Assembly (NCBI GenBank): GCA_937898715.1
Contig: CALEKA010000089.1
Span: forward strand, 1 to 19,162
Direction: 5' to 3'
Length of the DNA: 19,162 nucleotides
Origin: an uncultured Prevotella sp.
GTDB taxonomy: Bacteria; Bacteroidota; Bacteroidia; Bacteroidales; Bacteroidaceae
Positions within the stretch are counted from its first letter, which is position 1, and each line of letters starts with the position of its first letter. Positions 1 through 8,268 of the stretch are shown piece by piece. Position numbers and translations under genes: made by a program. The notes below the pieces were generated by a model, which was not told the DNA's origin, made no database searches, and saw only the letters and a program-made list of their open reading frames with translations.

Positions 1-96
1 GCAAAATTCCGACTTTATACAAGGTTATACAATACGGCTTGTATGGGATGCTTACCTTACTTTGTGTAAAAATATAGCAAAACCCATAAAAATAAA

Positions 97-126
97 CAGG
101 ATAAACGAGTAGTTTCGTTTACCCTG
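97..126 (-). terminator. Intrinsic terminator of the efflux operon
   Basis: Two 12-base arms, 97-108 and 115-126, pair around a six-base loop. Read on the minus strand the only non-Watson-Crick pair is a G-U wobble. The hairpin is followed (minus strand, about 96 down to 84) by a T-rich run. It lies 28 bases after the stop of the MFS-like gene, so it fits as the rho-independent end of the three-gene export operon. On the plus strand the same hairpin has an A-C mismatch, which supports minus-strand use. Confidence 0.75.
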
Positions 127-153
127 CCTATTCTTTATGAAGAAAATAAGAGA

Positions 154-1818
154 TTACAGTGCCACCCGCTTACGGCGCTCTGCACGGAGCCTATGCAAGC
201 GTTGCTGTCTGCGATAGCCTCGCCAAATGCCCATGCCCACACGTGGCCATGAGGGAATGTGCTTGATCTGATGGCGCACCATGGGAATGTCCCATAGCAG
301 CATAAGCAAGGCAAGGAATAGGGCTGCCAGTAGTGTCCAGCCGAAGAGTATCTTCACGCTTTGTGCCAATAGTCCCTCTACTAAGTGGTGCATGAGGGCG
401 CTGAAGTCGTGGGGCGAAGCCGACATCCTCACACTGTCGATGTACTGCGAATAGCGAGCAAAGCCATCAGCCACATAGTACTTCAATCCATAAGCATGGA
501 GCGATGCTCCCACCAATCCGCCTACAAACATGTGCAGGATGTTGAAGACAGAGAGCGCTTGGAAGAAGTGTTCGAACGACATGATCTCATGTAAGCACCA
601 CATAAAGGCAATGCACAATATAGCATACGAGAAACCGCGACACACAAGGGGCAGATGCAGCTGCTCGATGCTTATGTTGCTATCGATTAGCACGTAGAAG
701 CCCCCTACGTAAAGAGCAAAGAAGGCGAGTGCAAAGGCTATGAGCTTGTAGACATTCCAACGCATCAGCTTGAGCCATCCCAGACTAAACAGACAGCCAG
801 CCCAGATCCCCGGGAGCGACCATTGATTCAATGCTTCGTAAGTATGGTCGGCATAGTGCATCACTTCTTCGTAATACACCATTTCGAGCACATGCTCACA
901 TGAGAAGAGCGCCTCGACCACACCTATCAGCACGATGACGGGCACTACGTACTTGTAGCTCCACATGGCAGGTTCAAAGAAAGGCTGTGGATGAGTGAAC
1001 ATGCGGTGCAGACACAGCGCAAAGGTGATGAGCGACGTGCCACAGACGAGCTTGAAGTTGGCTGAGTTTGTCCAATCGAGATAGTCGCCGTAGTTGAGCA
1101 GCCAAGCTGTCTGCAAGCACAGTGCCATCCAGAGCAAAGCCCCCAGCCAATCGATTCCTCGAAGCGGGACAATCTGAGGCATAGCATGTACGGGACGTGT
1201 GAGCAGCGCTTGCACCGTGAGCACAAGCAGCATAAGTAGCATCACAAAGTAGTGCATATACGTCCAGTGCATGTCGTAGGCAAACCATGCCGACAAGTAG
1301 CCAGTATACTCTATAGAGGTGAGCAAGATGATGTGAAGCAAGGGGAAGAATACGCCGAAGTCGCGCTTAGGCGTCATCCAAAGCTGAATGATCGACATAC
1401 ACTCAAACGTGCCTTGTATCTTAGCCATGCCGCACACTACACACAGTGCCCACAGCACGGGCAGTGGTAGCTGCAATGTGGCGAGCCATTGGCATAGGAG
1501 GATTACTGCCGCTGAAGTCATGAGCAATGCCTTATTGGTGAAGCGAAACTTCATGCGGAAGAGTATGACAAAGTAAAGCGCCATGCCTATCAATGTGCTG
1601 TAAAGGCACATCTGCACATCTTCGCGCATGATGCCGCGCTCGCCCACGATATTGTTCATAGCTCCCAGATACATGCCATTGGAGAACTGGAAGCAAAAGG
1701 CCAACACCACATAGATCCAAGGGCGCACCCACTGAGGCACCCAATCATGATACATCGGCATGCTGAAGACCATGGGAGGTCCTCCGCCTGCAGGCCGTTG
1801 TTGATTTTCGTTACTCAT
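154..1818 (-). CDS. MFS-like 14-TM inner-membrane efflux protein (EmrB-like partner)
   Basis: This is a 554-residue polytopic membrane protein. About 14 hydrophobic segments can be counted, from near residue 31 to near residue 515, followed by a very basic cytoplasmic tail rich in Arg. Fourteen segments match the DHA2/EmrB class of the major facilitator superfamily. Its place as last gene after a TolC-like channel and an EmrA-like adaptor says it is the energised inner-membrane part of a tripartite pump. Sequence conservation with classical EmrB is weak by eye: I do not see a clear motif C, so the family call rests mainly on topology and operon context. Homologues in Bacteroides have, as I recall, often been given a misleading carotene-monooxygenase name. 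The ATG start at 1818 lies four bases after the stop of the adaptor gene, implying coupled translation. The substrate is unknown; drugs, bile salts or fatty acids are possible. Confidence 0.8.
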   Translation of the reverse strand: MSNENQQRPAGGGPPMVFSMPMYHDWVPQWVRPWIYVVLAFCFQFSNGMYLGAMNNIVGERGIMREDVQMCLYSTLIGMALYFVILFRMKFRFTNKALLMTSAAVILLCQWLATLQLPLPVLWALCVVCGMAKIQGTFECMSIIQLWMTPKRDFGVFFPLLHIILLTSIEYTGYLSAWFAYDMHWTYMHYFVMLLMLLVLTVQALLTRPVHAMPQIVPLRGIDWLGALLWMALCLQTAWLLNYGDYLDWTNSANFKLVCGTSLITFALCLHRMFTHPQPFFEPAMWSYKYVVPVIVLIGVVEALFSCEHVLEMVYYEEVMHYADHTYEALNQWSLPGIWAGCLFSLGWLKLMRWNVYKLIAFALAFFALYVGGFYVLIDSNISIEQLHLPLVCRGFSYAILCIAFMWCLHEIMSFEHFFQALSVFNILHMFVGGLVGASLHAYGLKYYVADGFARYSQYIDSVRMSASPHDFSALMHHLVEGLLAQSVKILFGWTLLAALFLALLMLLWDIPMVRHQIKHIPSWPRVGMGIWRGYRRQQRLHRLRAERRKRVAL

Positions 1819-1822
1819 TCCT

Positions 1823-2857
1823 TTAATGCTTGGTAATGGTTGTGCACTCTACGTTCATGCCCGCACGCAGTCGGGCCTGTGCCTTGTTGGGAGTAAGGCG
1901 GATTCTTACGGGGATGCGTTGCTCCACTTTTACAAAGTTGCCCGTAGCATTGTCCTGCGGAATGAGTGAGAAGGCAGAACCCGTAGCATCGCTAATGCGC
2001 TCCACTGTGCCCTCAAACGTTGTGCCCGGAACGGCGTCGACCTTCACGCTCACCTTTGTGCCTACACTGATGTTGGGCATTTGCGTCTCGCGATAGTTGG
2101 CTACGATCCAGAGGTCGGAATTGTCTACGATGTCGACGAGCGATTGACCAGGCTGTACAAGCTGTCCTTCGTGAATGTTCTTCTTACCCACCACGCCATC
2201 GGCTGTAGCGATAATCACGGTGTAAGAAAGGTTGAGACGAGCCAATCTGACGGCAGCACGAGCCGCCTCAATGCCAGCCTTGCTCTGCGCCAATCGGTGG
2301 CCTTGCTCTTGCTTGGTCGATGACAGCGTGCCCACACTGCGGCAAGCACGTTCGTAGCGAGCCTTTGCTGCCAGATAAGCCGTGTGCATCTGATCGTATT
2401 GCTGAGGCGTCACAGCATCGTCTTTCAGCAATTGAGCATAACGTGCTTCGTCGCGTTGTGCATTTTCCATCTGTACGCGTGCTTCGTCAATGCCAGCGTC
2501 GGTCACGTGGATGCTTTGATCTGTGGTCTGTATGCCCGTAGCGGTCACGTCCTTGCCCGCCAATGCATTTTCAAGATTAGCCTCGGCTTGTGCTAAGCGC
2601 AAGCGGAACTCGCTATCTTCGATCACCACGAGCGTGTCGCCCTTGTGTACGGGCTGATATTCTTGGAAGCGTATCTCCTTAATAAATCCCTGCACGCGGG
2701 TGTTGACGGGTGTGATGTGTTGTTGCACGGTGGCATTGTCGGTAAATTCGCCTTCGCCAAAGTGAACGAAGTGGTCTACTACAAGGTATATGCCTGCTGC
2801 TAACAGGACGAGCACGATGAGGTTGTATGTAATGCGGAGTAAAGTCTTCTTTTTCAT
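1823..2857 (-). CDS. HlyD/EmrA-family periplasmic adaptor
   Basis: A 344-residue membrane fusion protein that links the inner-membrane transporter to the TolC-like channel. An N-terminal membrane anchor is visible at about residues 5-25 after a KKK start. It is followed by the first half of the biotinyl-lipoyl domain (about 41-80, with NTRVQGFIKEI and VHKGDTLVVIED), a long Ala/Gln/Glu/Arg-rich alpha-hairpin (about 80-205), the second lipoyl half (YTVIIATADGVVGKK then EGQLVQPGQSLVDIVD) and a beta-barrel region to the C-terminus (KVDAVPGTTFEGTVERIS). Length and order are typical of the EmrA/HlyD_D23 group. It starts at an ATG 30 bases after the tolC-like stop and ends four bases before the MFS-like start, so all three are one operon. 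The family is clear; the exported compound is not. Confidence 0.92.
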   Translation of the reverse strand: MKKKTLLRITYNLIVLVLLAAGIYLVVDHFVHFGEGEFTDNATVQQHITPVNTRVQGFIKEIRFQEYQPVHKGDTLVVIEDSEFRLRLAQAEANLENALAGKDVTATGIQTTDQSIHVTDAGIDEARVQMENAQRDEARYAQLLKDDAVTPQQYDQMHTAYLAAKARYERACRSVGTLSSTKQEQGHRLAQSKAGIEAARAAVRLARLNLSYTVIIATADGVVGKKNIHEGQLVQPGQSLVDIVDNSDLWIVANYRETQMPNISVGTKVSVKVDAVPGTTFEGTVERISDATGSAFSLIPQDNATGNFVKVEQRIPVRIRLTPNKAQARLRAGMNVECTTITKH

Positions 2858-2887
2858 ATGTTGTGGAGAGAGGGTTGGTGATAAATG

Positions 2888-4219
2888 TTACAATTCGTTG
2901 CTTGCATACTTCAGTTGATAGTAGCAGAAGAGCACGTTGATGCGAGCATTTGAGAGTGCCAGTTCGGCTTCAAGCTTCATGTTGGCAGCATCGGTCAGGT
3001 CGGTGATAAGTGCAAGTCCGTTCTGGTAGCGTTTGCTCACCACGTCGTAGTTTTCCGATGCCAACTGCACACTCTTCTGGCGGGTGGCGAGTTCGCTGCG
3101 CGCTGTGCCAAGATTGACATATGCCGCGTGTATGCCATCGCTAATGCCCTGTCGGGCCACCTCCGTTTGTGAGAGAGCTTGAGCCGTGCTCAGCTGTGCT
3201 TGTGCTATCTTGCGCTTGCTCTTGTAGAGCGATGAGAAATTGTAGCGTATGCCTACGCCCACAAACCAGTAGTTGAAGTTCTTGTTGATAGGTGGCACTT
3301 CTATCGTAATCGGTCCGTCCAGATGGTCTTCAGCCATAAGGGCTACCTTGGGCAAGCGGTCGGCTCGTGCAAGTTTCTCCTGCGTGCGATTGATGTCGAC
3401 TGCCAATTGCGACTTCTGCAATCCTATGTGTTGCTGCAAGGCTCGCTGCTGCCAATCCGCTTCGATGCCTACCTCGAGGTCGGTCGCATCGAAGGCTTCG
3501 TCGCTGAGCAATGCTACGCCGGCAGAGTCAGATCCCATCGCGGTATGAAGTTGCTTGAGCAAGATGCTTTGTTGGTCGGTTACGGCAGTTTCGCCCAAGT
3601 CGATTTGTTGCAATTGCAGTTCGTATCGCGTAATGTCATTGCGGAGCGATACGCCTTGCTCGCGGCGATGCTTCATCAGCTCGATTTGCTTCTGCGCCAG
3701 CGTGCGGTTGTTGGCGTAGACGGTTTGCTGATTGCGCAAGCTGTGAAGTTGCAGATAAAGGCCCGTGAGCAACATGCGCTGACGCTGACGTTCGTCGTTT
3801 ATCGTCAAGCGAGCCATTTCGCTTTGCTGCTCCGCCAGCTTAATGCCACTCTTGATTGCACCACCGGCATAGAGCACTTGTTCGGCTTGAAGCAAGAAGT
3901 TGTTGCCATAGTGGGGCATAGGAGCAGAGGTGCTCTCGCCAAACTTACGATTCCAAAGGCGTCCGTTGCCTAAGTACGAGAAGGATACCTGCCCGTTGAG
4001 GTTGGGCAGTTTGTCCATACGTGCGGTTTCTATGCCTGCTTCGGCAGTTTGCAGGGCAGCCTGCAAGCTTGCTAACGTAGCATTATGCGCCTCGGCTTCG
4101 GCATAAAGCGATTGCAAACTATTGCTCAAAGCGGTGCTTTGTGCTTGCATGCCAATAGGTACGCAAGCCATGGCTGCTATCCCAAAGGATGCAGCCCATC
4201 GTCTCATTTCCTTGTTCAT
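2888..4219 (-). CDS. TolC-like outer-membrane efflux protein
   Basis: A 443-residue outer membrane factor. The N-terminus (MNKEMRRW, then a hydrophobic stretch ending at GMQAQ near residue 27) is a clear signal peptide. The mature part is mostly helical with two repeated OEP domains: long Gln/Leu/Ala-rich helices, a first strand region near NGQVSFSYLG, and in the second half YWFVGVGIRYNFSSLYKSKRK, the usual beta-strand plus helix restart of the family. YQNGLALITDLTDA near the end is the typical TolC-family signature region. It would form the trimeric channel through the outer membrane for the adaptor and MFS-like protein encoded downstream. It is the first gene of the operon; the ATG at 4219 gives a good signal peptide. 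A promoter candidate lies about 250 bases upstream. Confidence 0.93.
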   Translation of the reverse strand: MNKEMRRWAASFGIAAMACVPIGMQAQSTALSNSLQSLYAEAEAHNATLASLQAALQTAEAGIETARMDKLPNLNGQVSFSYLGNGRLWNRKFGESTSAPMPHYGNNFLLQAEQVLYAGGAIKSGIKLAEQQSEMARLTINDERQRQRMLLTGLYLQLHSLRNQQTVYANNRTLAQKQIELMKHRREQGVSLRNDITRYELQLQQIDLGETAVTDQQSILLKQLHTAMGSDSAGVALLSDEAFDATDLEVGIEADWQQRALQQHIGLQKSQLAVDINRTQEKLARADRLPKVALMAEDHLDGPITIEVPPINKNFNYWFVGVGIRYNFSSLYKSKRKIAQAQLSTAQALSQTEVARQGISDGIHAAYVNLGTARSELATRQKSVQLASENYDVVSKRYQNGLALITDLTDAANMKLEAELALSNARINVLFCYYQLKYASNEL

Positions 4220-4278
4220 GAAAATGGGGATTATAAGAAAACTAATGATTTGATTCTCTCTGTAATGACGTGATCTCT

Positions 4279-4294
4279 ATACGATAGCGCGTAT
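4279..4294. promoter_or_regulatory. Small inverted repeat in the efflux operon leader
   Basis: ATACG, six bases, CGTAT, with looser symmetry extending to GATCT on one side and AGATT on the other. It sits 60 bases upstream of the tolC-like start. It could be an operator for an unlinked regulator, but no regulator gene is adjacent and the arms are short. Confidence 0.25.
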
Positions 4295-4474
4295 CAGATT
4301 TGTGCACAAACTCCCCAGCTGTGGAACTTATGCACCTTGTTGTATGTACGAAATGAAATGTTTTGATACGTCTGCAACGACTGTGTCATAAAAAGTGTTT
4401 TCTAAAGCAGCGTTGACACCGTTGTCGTCTGTTGCCACAATGCGCAACAGATTTACTTGCTTGAAAACTCGGTG

Positions 4475-4506
4475 CAAAATTACGAGTAAAATAGGTATTT
4501 TCCAAA
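4475..4506 (-). promoter_or_regulatory. Bacteroidetes-type promoter for the efflux operon
   Basis: On the minus strand, TTTG (4503-4506) is followed after 20 bases by TAATTTTG (4475-4482), matching the Bacteroidetes primary sigma consensus TTTG, 19-21 bases, TAnnTTTG. Transcription would begin near 4469 and read a leader of about 250 bases into the tolC-like gene. No better minus-strand match is visible between here and 4219. Confidence 0.6.
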
Positions 4507-4574
4507 AAAGGAGAGACTTTTGTGTAAGATTTTGCTTATGCTTCAATAAGTCAAGCTGCATAATTCCCCTTTCT

Positions 4575-4740
4575 CGCGTGCGCGTATGCGTGCGCACTCA
4601 GCATGTTTGAGCCTTAAGAAGCATCTGTCTGTCACTATGATAATTGAAGTCTCGCTGAGAATCAATGGCTTAGCGAAGTGGATGAGAAGGGCTTTGCCTA
4701 CACTTTGCTTGCACTCTTCCTACACTTTTCCTACACCGCA
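4575..4740. repeat. Degenerate dispersed repeat, copy A
   Basis: The segment starts with 23 bases of strictly alternating purine and pyrimidine (4575-4597), has CTGAGAATCA at 4655-4664, and ends in a short array of GCCTACACTTT-like units of 11-12 bases (4696-4740, four units). The same three landmarks with nearly the same spacing occur at 18366-18507. Both copies lie just upstream of a minus-strand promoter-like motif. Confidence 0.5.
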
Positions 4741-5046
4741 AGAAACGAAATTAGAGGTAGGAAGAGTTTTTACAGCATGGGGGGATAATTGAAACGGCAA
4801 GGGGGGAAATTCTGACTCGGCCCAGGGGTAGTGAAGAGGAGAACAGACTGAGAAAGAGGGGAAACGAGGGGTGAGGGATGAGCGAGGAATGAGTGAGGGC
4901 AGTGGATGACGGCTCGCACTGCTGTAGTATGCTGAGTATCAAAGATTCCAGCGGAGGTGTGCAAGATGTGTGGGAGAAATGGGAAAACTTGTTGAAGCGC
5001 GCGCGTGAGAGGCGCTGAAGGTTTTGTGTACAATTTGTTCACTCTT
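4598..5046. other. Gene-free part of the divergent intergenic region
   Basis: No credible coding region is seen. Apart from the CCTACAC-type repeat, about 4780-4900 of the plus strand is strongly purine-rich with several runs of four to six G; GGGG 4858-4861, GGGG 4868-4871, GGG 4875-4877 and GGG 4897-4899 could in principle form a G-quadruplex, although the last loop is long. Translated ORFs here are Ser/Pro/Leu-rich low-complexity products of that skew and are not annotated. Confidence 0.5.
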
Positions 5047-5078
5047 TTTGTGAGATAAGAAAAGTTGAAGTAATTTTG
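5047..5078 (+). promoter_or_regulatory. Bacteroidetes-type promoter for the MFS-ogt pair
   Basis: TTTG (5047-5050), a 20-base spacer, and TAATTTTG (5071-5078) match the Bacteroidetes consensus. The start of transcription would fall near 5084, giving a leader of about 93 bases before the ATG at 5178. As usual in this phylum no strong Shine-Dalgarno sequence precedes that ATG. Confidence 0.7.
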
Positions 5079-5177
5079 CAGTGAAGGATGAGAATGAACG
5101 CTTTGAATGGACAATCTTATAAGAGGCGGTGATTCTCTCTTAACTTATAGACTCTTCAACTTTTCAACTCCACAAAT

Positions 5178-6416
5178 ATGAATCTCAGAGCAATAGGACA
5201 GAAAGTAAAAGGCAATCCGCGGATGACGGAGGGTACGGTCTACTCCGTGCTGATCATATGCAGCATTTCGCATTTCCTTAATGATATGATACAGTCGGTC
5301 ATCCCGTCGATCTATCCTATCGTGAAGGAAAACTTCGGTTTCTCATTTGCACAAATTGGCATGATCACGCTGGTGTTTCAACTGACGTCGTCCATACTGC
5401 AGCCTTTCACGGGGCTCTATGCTGATAAGCGGCCACGGCCTTATGCGCTGTCGGTGGGTATGTGCTTCACGCTTGTGGGCCTTCTGCTGTTGGCTTTCGC
5501 TCAGAACTATTTGCTCATCCTCTTGGCGGTGAGCATTGTCGGACTGGGATCGTCGGTGTTTCATCCCACGGCTTCGAGAGTGGCACAACTGGCGTCGGGC
5601 GGTAAGAAGAGCCTGGCACAATCTATCTTCCAAGTGGGCGGAAATGGCGGCTCGGCTGTCGGACCGCTGCTGGCTGCTCTGATTGTGTTGCCTTTGGGGC
5701 AATGGTCTATCTCATGGTTTGCATTGGCAGCGCTACTGGCTGCTCTGATCATGGTGAGGCTCGGTGCATGGTATCAAGCGAGGTTGGCTTACGTGGTGAA
5801 GCATCCACAGCGGCAGCCACTGCTCAATCACAATATTTCTCAAAGGGCAAAGTATGGGGCACTACTGATTCTCGTATTGCTGGTGTTCTCAAAGTACTTC
5901 TATACGGCTTGCATCACGAGCTACTTCACGTTCTTCTTGATGGACAAGTTTGGCATTTCGGTGCAGGCTTCGCAGATATGCCTCTTCGTGTTCTTGGCAG
6001 CATTTGCCATCGGCACGGTGGCAGGAGGCATGATGGGCGATAGGTTTGGACGGAAGTATGTGATATGGTTCTCGATCCTTGGCGCAGCACCCTTTGCCAT
6101 TGCTATGCCTTATGTCAGCTTGGCTTGGACGATCGTGTGTACCTTCCTATCAGGGCTGATCATCGCGTCGGCTTTCTCATCGATCGTGGTGTATGCCACT
6201 GATCTGATGCCCGACAAGGTGGGGCTGATAGCTGGCATCTTCTTCGGACTAATGTTTGGCTTGGGAGGGCTTGGATCGGCTTTCTTCGGATGGTTGGCAG
6301 ACCGTACAAGCATTGAGTTTATCTTCCAAGTGAGTGCTTTCTTGCCGCTGCTCGGAGTGATCGCTGGATTCCTGCCCAATACGCAGGTGACATCTAAAAA
6401 GAATTCTGAAAAATGA
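5178..6416 (+). CDS. fsr: MFS transporter, fosmidomycin-resistance (Fsr) type
   Basis: A 412-residue major facilitator protein with about 12 membrane segments. Features typical of the Fsr/YfnM group are the early SHFLNDMIQSVIPSIYP segment, the loop TGLYADKRPRP between TM2 and TM3 (an A-loop related form), GLGSSVFHPTASRVAQ in TM4, and GGNGGSAVGPLLAAL in TM5. A second MFS loop, GMMGDRFGRKYV, follows TM8. The family exports fosmidomycin and related small compounds in E. coli; in Bacteroidales the natural substrate is unknown. The ATG at 5178 gives a short hydrophilic cytoplasmic N-terminus; an internal Met at residue 16 could also serve. The stop codon overlaps the start of the ogt-like gene (ATGA), so they are translationally coupled. 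Confidence 0.88.
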   Translation: MNLRAIGQKVKGNPRMTEGTVYSVLIICSISHFLNDMIQSVIPSIYPIVKENFGFSFAQIGMITLVFQLTSSILQPFTGLYADKRPRPYALSVGMCFTLVGLLLLAFAQNYLLILLAVSIVGLGSSVFHPTASRVAQLASGGKKSLAQSIFQVGGNGGSAVGPLLAALIVLPLGQWSISWFALAALLAALIMVRLGAWYQARLAYVVKHPQRQPLLNHNISQRAKYGALLILVLLVFSKYFYTACITSYFTFFLMDKFGISVQASQICLFVFLAAFAIGTVAGGMMGDRFGRKYVIWFSILGAAPFAIAMPYVSLAWTIVCTFLSGLIIASAFSSIVVYATDLMPDKVGLIAGIFFGLMFGLGGLGSAFFGWLADRTSIEFIFQVSAFLPLLGVIAGFLPNTQVTSKKNSEK

Positions 6417-6940
6417 AACGTGACGAAGTGAAAAATCGGGCGTGTGTGCAGTATTATCAGTCGCCCTGCGGAAGGCTTATCTTGGCCTCATTTGACGATG
6501 CGCTATGCTTGTGCGATTGGTACGAACGCCCGTGCGGACAGCGTAATGTGCGCAGGCTGAAGCGCCTATTGCGTGCCGAACTTGTAGAGAGTACTTCTCC
6601 GGTGCTTGAGCAGACGAAGAGGGAGTTGGACGAATACTTTGCGGGTAAGCGCCGAACGTTTGACGTGCCCCTGCGCATGGTCGGTACGGACTTTCAGCAG
6701 AGCGTATGGCAAGCGTTGCTCGAGATTTCTTATGGCGCAGTCTGCTCGTATAAGGAGATTGCCCAGCGGGTGAACAATGTGAAGGGGGTGCGGGCAGTAG
6801 CCCAGGCTATTGGGGCGAATGGCATATGCATTCTCATCCCTTGTCATCGCGTGATAGGAAGCAACCATTCGCTGACTGGATTTGCCGGAGGATTAGAGGC
6901 AAAGAGCCTGCTGCTGAGGGTGGAGGGGAGCAGATTGTAG
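6413..6940 (+). CDS. ogt: Methylated-DNA--protein-cysteine methyltransferase (Ogt type)
   Basis: A 175-residue suicide enzyme that moves alkyl groups from O6-alkylguanine or O4-alkylthymine in DNA to its own cysteine. The C-terminal DNA-binding domain is complete: FQQSVWQALLEISYGAVCSY, EIAQRV, the Arg-finger region GVRAVAQAIGANG, and the active site IPCHRVIG with acceptor Cys at about residue 144, followed by LTGFAGGLEAKSLLL. The N-terminal part (SPCGRLILASFDDALCLCDW) is the short ribonuclease-H-like domain of Ogt. One small deviation is GANG where GANP is usual. It lacks an Ada-type AraC domain, so it is a stand-alone repair protein. It overlaps the upstream transporter by four bases (ATGA). 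Confidence 0.93.
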   Translation: MKRDEVKNRACVQYYQSPCGRLILASFDDALCLCDWYERPCGQRNVRRLKRLLRAELVESTSPVLEQTKRELDEYFAGKRRTFDVPLRMVGTDFQQSVWQALLEISYGAVCSYKEIAQRVNNVKGVRAVAQAIGANGICILIPCHRVIGSNHSLTGFAGGLEAKSLLLRVEGSRL

Positions 6941-6984
6941 GGTGAGGCTTCAATTAGTATTTCATCAAAAGCTATATTGTCCTT

Positions 6985-7164
6985 CAACCAATACTGGGGG
7001 CGACGCGTCCCCGCGTCGTCGTGGCAAGAATGTATTCTCTACATCATAGTAGACTTCTCTTCTATACAATCGATGCCGACGCGGGGACGCGTCGCCCCCC
7101 GTATTGGCTGAAAAACTTCTTGGTCTGCGGTAAAGCCGATGCGGGACGCGTCGCCCACAGAACT
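6985..7164. repeat. Cluster of three REP-like GC hairpins
   Basis: Three copies of one element are seen. Copy 1 has CGACGCG, TCCC, CGCGTCG at 7001-7018. Copy 2, inverted, has CGACGCG, GGGA, CGCGTCG at 7077-7094. Copy 3 has CGATGCG, GGA, CGCGTCG at 7137-7153 in the orientation of copy 2. Each hairpin has a conserved tail of the form CCCCAGTATTGGTTGAA. Including tails, copies 1 and 2 form a long inverted repeat (23 of 25 bases match) that could fold into one large stem. The cluster lies between two convergent genes, where it may also act as a transcription stop. A fourth copy is at 15546-15576. Confidence 0.8.
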
Positions 7165-7182
7165 GGTTGATTCGTATTGTGG

Positions 7183-7914
7183 TTATTCTTCCAAAAAGCC
7201 TTGCTGGACGAGGGCTTGGTGGAGCGTCTTTGACATGGTAGCGCAGTCGGAGGCGTTGTAGCGGATGTCGGTGAAGATCTGTGCTAAGGTCTCGGTATGG
7301 TTGAGGCGTACGAAGTCTTGATTGGTAGGATCGGCTTCGGTCTCATGGTAGTCGCGATCGATGCTTTCAGGGGTATGCGGATGGTAGGTCTCATCATGAC
7401 GAATGGCTGAGAGGGGCAGACGCAGAGTGGGAGCTGGATCTTCGTCGGGCCATCCGAGGGTGATGGTGGCTACGGGCATGACGAGCTTGGGAAGCTTCAA
7501 GAGATCGATAATCTGCAGGGGCTGATAGACGGTGGTGCCTAAGAAGCATAGTCCGAGACCTGCCGTTTCAGCTAAATCGCAGAATCGCTGACAGAAGAGC
7601 AACGCGTCGGTGGCGGCATTTTGATAGGAGAGCAGATTGTCGTAGCCAGGATGCCCTTTGCGCAGGCGTCCCCATTCGGTCACGCGATTGTAGTCGGCAC
7701 AGAAGGTCAACACTATGGGGGCTTCCTTCACCATGGGCTGGTTGAAATGGAAGGGCGATAGCTTGGCTTTCATCTCCTCGCTACGTGTCACGATGACGGA
7801 GTAGAGTTGCAGATTGCCCATGGTCTGCGTGCGCTCTGCTTGCTGTAGCAGAGAGTTGAGCAGTTCGTCGCTGACGGGCTGCGACGTATATTTGCGTATA
7901 GTCTTTCTTGTCAT
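7183..7914 (-). CDS. Nitroreductase-family flavin oxidoreductase (NfsA/FRP-like)
   Basis: A 243-residue protein of the FMN-dependent nitroreductase fold. The N-terminal RKTIRKYTSQPVSDELL is the family's FMN phosphate-binding Arg/Lys segment; MGNLQLYSVIV (about 32-42) matches the N-x-Q motif; GLGLCFLGT (about 119-127) and VATITLGWPDEDP (about 148-160) are the Gly-rich and LGxP motifs of the NfsA/FRP branch. Members reduce nitroaromatics, quinones or flavins with NAD(P)H in the cytoplasm; the true substrate here is unknown. The first Met begins directly at the motif, shorter than many relatives, but no upstream in-frame start was needed to complete the domain. It is preceded at 45 bases by the small DUF6965-like gene and is probably cotranscribed with it. 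Confidence 0.85.
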   Translation of the reverse strand: MTRKTIRKYTSQPVSDELLNSLLQQAERTQTMGNLQLYSVIVTRSEEMKAKLSPFHFNQPMVKEAPIVLTFCADYNRVTEWGRLRKGHPGYDNLLSYQNAATDALLFCQRFCDLAETAGLGLCFLGTTVYQPLQIIDLLKLPKLVMPVATITLGWPDEDPAPTLRLPLSAIRHDETYHPHTPESIDRDYHETEADPTNQDFVRLNHTETLAQIFTDIRYNASDCATMSKTLHQALVQQGFLEE

Positions 7915-7959
7915 GATAGGGTGAGGCGTTAGAAGGATGTATAGAGAGAATGGATAGCT

Positions 7960-8250
7960 TTATTTGTTTGCTTCGGCTGGGGCGGCATCGCTTACGTCGC
8001 GGCCTTGCTCCTGCCATAGCTTGAGCACTGCATCGCGCATCAAGAATAGATGACGGATTTGTGCGGCATAGGTGGGGTTGTCCTTGTGTTGTGCAGCTAT
8101 GTCGTAGTAGAGCGTTACGGTATGCTTGAAGTCGCTGATGTAGGTGGCTTTGTCAATGTGAAGAGATTCAGGAAGTTCGTCGAAATGGCTTTTAAACCAT
8201 CCTACTACTTCGCCAAGCTCTTCGTCGGTGTAATGCTTCTTGTATTCCAT
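7960..8250 (-). CDS. Small hypothetical protein, DUF6965-like
   Basis: A 96-residue soluble protein with high helix propensity and many acidic and His residues. The order of features (an N-terminal EELGEVVGWFKSHF helix, LPESLHIDKATYISDF, then a helix ending QIRHLFLMRDAVLKL) resembles the small Bacteroidales family that I know as DUF6965, where the pattern is LPxxLxLxxxTxIxDxxxFVxxH followed by an RLxxLxxxL helix. The His expected in that pattern is not in the same place, so the match is tentative. No catalytic residues or membrane segment are evident. The gene sits between the 16-base repeat array and the nitroreductase; function unknown. The ATG at 8250 is the only good start. Confidence 0.6.
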   Translation of the reverse strand: MEYKKHYTDEELGEVVGWFKSHFDELPESLHIDKATYISDFKHTVTLYYDIAAQHKDNPTYAAQIRHLFLMRDAVLKLWQEQGRDVSDAAPAEANK

Positions 8251-8268
8251 GGGAAATTGTGTGCTTAT

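Noticed and set aside
4328..4597. 89-codon minus-strand open frame upstream of the tolC-like gene
   Set aside because: It spans the alternating purine-pyrimidine tract and the predicted promoter, so the transcript would start inside it. Its composition is repeat-driven at the start (RTHTRTRERG) and no family is recognised. The C-terminal 45 codons lie in the operon leader and remain a weak possibility.
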